Shown one piece after another: positions 62,171 to 64,000 of a stretch of 64,000 nt of DNA. Position 1 is the stretch's first letter. Every line of letters starts with the position of its first letter. The notes under the pieces are model-generated. The model made no database searches. It saw only the letters and a list, made by a program, of their open reading frames with translations, and was not told the DNA's origin. Made by a program: the position numbers and the translations under genes. Source of the DNA: Bog-950 sp964631835 (GTDB lineage: Bacteria; Bacteroidota; Bacteroidia; Chitinophagales; LD1); NCBI GenBank assembly GCA_964631835.1, contig CAZWAD010000002.1:1-64000 (forward strand), in the 5' to 3' direction.

Positions 62171-62512
62171 TTAAGCAACCGGCTGCGGAGGAGTGGCCTG
62201 AGTGCGCAGGCTGTTCAAAACATCCTGGGTTACATCTTTTCCTCCGCCAAGATTGGTTGCCAGGCTTTGGATGGAGTAAATAGGCCCCCAGGGAATTCCC
62301 CACCACCCGAGAAACAACGTGGCAAGGGTAAAACCCAGCCCTTTACCGGCAGCGCTCTCGCCTCCCTTCACAAAATAAATATCGCTGGGATTTTTGAACG
62401 TCATGAAGATTACAGAGATGGTCCAGATGTAAAAAACGAATTTGCCTCCGCGGTCAATTTCATTTTCAATTTCCTGAAGTGTAAGCCCTTCGATATTTTT
62501 AATATCAGCCAT
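62171..62512 (-). CDS. Small membrane protein of unknown function
   Basis: A 113-residue protein. The N-terminal helix is acidic (EGLTLQEIENEIDRGGKFVF). Two hydrophobic segments (KFVFYIWTISVIFMTFKNP and GLGFTLATLFLGWWGIPWGP) are followed by a polar tail with GGGKDVTQDVLNSL. The Trp/Gly-rich second helix (FLGWWGIPWGPIYSIQSLAT) is conserved-looking, so this is probably a real family, but I do not recognise a named one. It is monocistronic between fumC and the crotonase gene, on the same strand as both. Confidence 0.75.
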   Translation of the reverse strand: MADIKNIEGLTLQEIENEIDRGGKFVFYIWTISVIFMTFKNPSDIYFVKGGESAAGKGLGFTLATLFLGWWGIPWGPIYSIQSLATNLGGGKDVTQDVLNSLRTQATPPQPVA

Positions 62513-62568
62513 GTTGATTTTTTATTTCGGGTGAAAATAACTTTTTCCTTACAGAGTTTTATCCTTTT

Positions 62569-63369
62569 TTAGACCCCTTGCTGTTTTCTGCCGCTTTTAA
62601 AATTTGGTTTTCTTTTTTCGAGAAACGCGTTAGTGCCTTCCACGAAATCTTCGGTGGCTACACACTTGCCGAACAAATCAATTTCCGTGTCGAAGCCGTC
62701 AATACCCGATTTGAAGTGAGCGTAAACGCTCTGGATTACCTGTGCAATGGCAAAAGGAGCCATGGTAGTGATTTTTGCCATTAGCGCTTTACAGGTGTCG
62801 AGAAGTTCAACCGTTTGAACCACATCATTTACAAGCCCGAGTTTTTCGGCACACATGGCGTCAATGGTATCAGCGGTCATCAGCATTTCCAGCGCCTTGC
62901 CTTTACCGACTAATTGCGTAAGCCTTTGCGTTCCGCCATAGCCGGGAATAATGCCGAGCTTCACTTCCGGCTGTCCGAACTTGGCGTTTTCGCTGGCAAT
63001 ACGAAGGTGGCAGGCCATAGCCAGTTCGCAACCGCCACCGAGAGCAAAACCGTTTACGGCAGCAATGATGGGTTTGGGGCTTAACTCAATTTTATCGAAA
63101 ATATCATGTCCGCGTTTAGCCAGCGCTTTCCCTTCAGCTTCTGTCAGTCCGCGGAACTCGGTAATATCTGCGCCTGCAACGAATGCTTTCGGACCTTTAC
63201 CGGTAATTATCGCTCCTTTTATTTCTGGATTACTGTAAAGTTCAGTAATTACTTCTTCCAGTTCGCTGATAACTGTCTTGTTCAGCGAGTTAAGCTTGTC
63301 TTCACGGTTAATCGTGATGATTAATATTCCATCAGAAACTTCGGTAAGAATGGTGGAGAGTTGTCGCAT
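62569..63369 (-). CDS. Enoyl-CoA hydratase/isomerase (crotonase) family
   Basis: A 266-residue crotonase-fold enzyme, probably hydrating 2-enoyl-CoA in beta-oxidation or a related acyl-CoA step. Oxyanion-hole residues are in KAFVAGADITEF and ALGGGCELAMACHLRIASEN. Both candidate catalytic glutamates are present, Glu in GGGCELAM and Glu in KFGQPEVKLGIIPGYGGTQR, so hydratase chemistry is plausible. The exact substrate is unknown (a short or medium acyl chain is likely). A strong minus-strand promoter lies just upstream. The next gene on its strand encodes a B12-binding subunit 67 bp before its start. Confidence 0.9.
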   Translation of the reverse strand: MRQLSTILTEVSDGILIITINREDKLNSLNKTVISELEEVITELYSNPEIKGAIITGKGPKAFVAGADITEFRGLTEAEGKALAKRGHDIFDKIELSPKPIIAAVNGFALGGGCELAMACHLRIASENAKFGQPEVKLGIIPGYGGTQRLTQLVGKGKALEMLMTADTIDAMCAEKLGLVNDVVQTVELLDTCKALMAKITTMAPFAIAQVIQSVYAHFKSGIDGFDTEIDLFGKCVATEDFVEGTNAFLEKRKPNFKSGRKQQGV

Positions 63370-63387
63370 AATGTTTCATTAAAGCTG

Positions 63388-63418
63388 CAAATGTAAAGAC
63401 GGATAATTACTCTGCAAA
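63388..63418 (-). promoter_or_regulatory. Bacteroidota-type promoter of the crotonase gene
   Basis: On the minus strand TTTG (63415-63418), a 19-nt spacer, and TACATTTG (63388-63395): both boxes are perfect, at the phylum-typical spacing. The start site would be near 63381. Confidence 0.75.
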
Positions 63419-63449
63419 AAAGAAGGCAGAAACTTTTCAGAAGTTTCTG
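63411..63449 (-). terminator. Terminator overlapping the stop codon of the B12-binding gene
   Basis: On the minus strand CAGAAACTT, loop CTGAA, AAGTTTCTG (9-bp stem, 63427-63449), then GCCTTCTTTTTT. The TGA stop (63437-63439) falls inside the hairpin. The crotonase promoter begins within its T-run. Confidence 0.7.
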
Positions 63450-63844
63450 TGCTCTTTAACCCAGTTTTTGATGTAGCCTGCAATTTCAGAAGTTGGTGTT
63501 CCGGGAGCAAAAAGCTCACCGCATCCTTGTGCACGTAGCTGTTTCATGTCATCTTCGGGAATAATTCCTCCTCCGGTAAGCAGCACATCGCTCATTCCTT
63601 TTTCTTTCATCAGCGCGAGAATTTTCGGGAAAACCGTATTATGTGCACCGCTGAGAATGCTGATGCCTATGGCATCCACGTCTTCCTGCAATGCAGAGTT
63701 CACAACCATTTCAGGAGTCTGGCGCAGGCCGGTGTAAATTACTTCCATGCCCGCATCGCGCAGCGAAGAGGAAATTACCTTTGCGCCCCTGTCGTGTCCA
63801 TCGAGCCCTACTTTTGCCACCAGAATCCTAATCGGTCGTTTCAT
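63437..63844 (-). CDS. Stand-alone cobalamin (B12)-binding subunit of a mutase
   Basis: A 135-residue Rossmann-like B12-binding domain. The adenosylcobalamin lower-ligand motif D-x-H-x-x-G is present as LDGHDRGAK (about residues 14-22), followed by DAIGISILSGAH and LLTGGGIIPEDDMKQL. The start MKRPIRILVAKVGLDGHD is family-like. It matches the C-terminal domain or small subunit of methylmalonyl-CoA-type mutases, which would rearrange acyl-CoA carbon skeletons with a separate catalytic subunit. That large subunit is not in the window and may lie beyond 64000 or elsewhere. Which mutase it serves is unknown. Confidence 0.88.
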   Translation of the reverse strand: MKRPIRILVAKVGLDGHDRGAKVISSSLRDAGMEVIYTGLRQTPEMVVNSALQEDVDAIGISILSGAHNTVFPKILALMKEKGMSDVLLTGGGIIPEDDMKQLRAQGCGELFAPGTPTSEIAGYIKNWVKEHRNF

Positions 63845-63948
63845 GTGTATATAATTGATTTTTCAGCGGACATATGGAATGCGCACGAAGTGAAGTTATT
63901 TATCTCCGGCAGGTGCGGATTTTTTTTCATGGGCATTTCATGTGCGCC

Positions 63949-63988
63949 AAAAATAAAAATGCGGAATGAAAATAAACTCATTCCGCAT
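63949..63988 (-). terminator. Rho-independent terminator of a gene beyond the window
   Basis: ATGCGGAATGA (63959-63969) and TCATTCCGCAT (63978-63988) form a perfect 11-bp stem. On the minus strand it is followed by TTTTATTTTT. It would end a minus-strand gene located past 64000. Confidence 0.8.
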
Positions 63989-64000
63989 CGGTTATCTGTT

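Overview
The window comes from a Bacteroidota chromosome. Supporting evidence: gliding-type (CHU_C) and type A C-terminal sorting domains of type IX secretion (T9SS), two PorP/SprF-like proteins, SprB repeats, a TonB receptor with a carboxypeptidase-regulatory-like N-terminus, the DUF177-rpmF pair, and promoters fitting TTTG-N17..19-TAnnTTTG. No rRNA, tRNA, transposase, phage gene or CRISPR array was seen. An assembly gap of exactly 100 N lies at 59525-59624.

Layout. 1-9.1 kb: a 21-bp tandem array, a TonB receptor, an acyl-CoA ligase, an NAD(P)-binding protein, Kup, an aquaporin-family channel, and the DUF177-rpmF unit with a clear promoter and terminator. 9.2-25.4 kb: a surface-polysaccharide locus. 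Its minus-strand operon runs asnB-like, GT4, wza-like, wzc-like, WecA/MraY-like, GT2, two methyltransferases, GT4. A divergent plus-strand set holds a polytopic membrane protein and an ABC exporter (wzm/wzt type). Both a Wza/Wzc route and an ABC route are therefore encoded. 25.4-44.7 kb: two giant SprB-repeat CHU_C proteins that share modules, with icd, a second acyl-CoA ligase, aspS, a propeller/PKD T9SS cargo protein and a PorP/SprF protein between or beside them. 44.8-55.7 kb: unknown small genes, an RluB-type pseudouridine synthase, and a tightly coupled T9SS operon (1195-aa CHU_C protein, PorP/SprF, TPR-PD40-OmpA protein). 55.9-64 kb: a type A sorted protein, a cytochrome c-containing lipoprotein, small secreted proteins, fumC, a crotonase and a stand-alone B12-binding subunit.

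The genes serve three main tasks. One is making and exporting a surface polysaccharide. The second is building and secreting large T9SS surface proteins with partner outer-membrane proteins. The third is central metabolism (NADP-isocitrate dehydrogenase, fumarase, fatty-acid activation, crotonase).

The least explained signal is in the non-coding DNA. Four intergenic tandem arrays have units of 21, 42, 41 and 41 bp, that is two or four helical turns, with different sequences and mostly palindromic cores. Separately, heptanucleotide runs sit inside the 5-prime coding ends of two neighbouring T9SS genes and inside a third, miniature T9SS-tail gene, where copy-number change would shift the reading frame.
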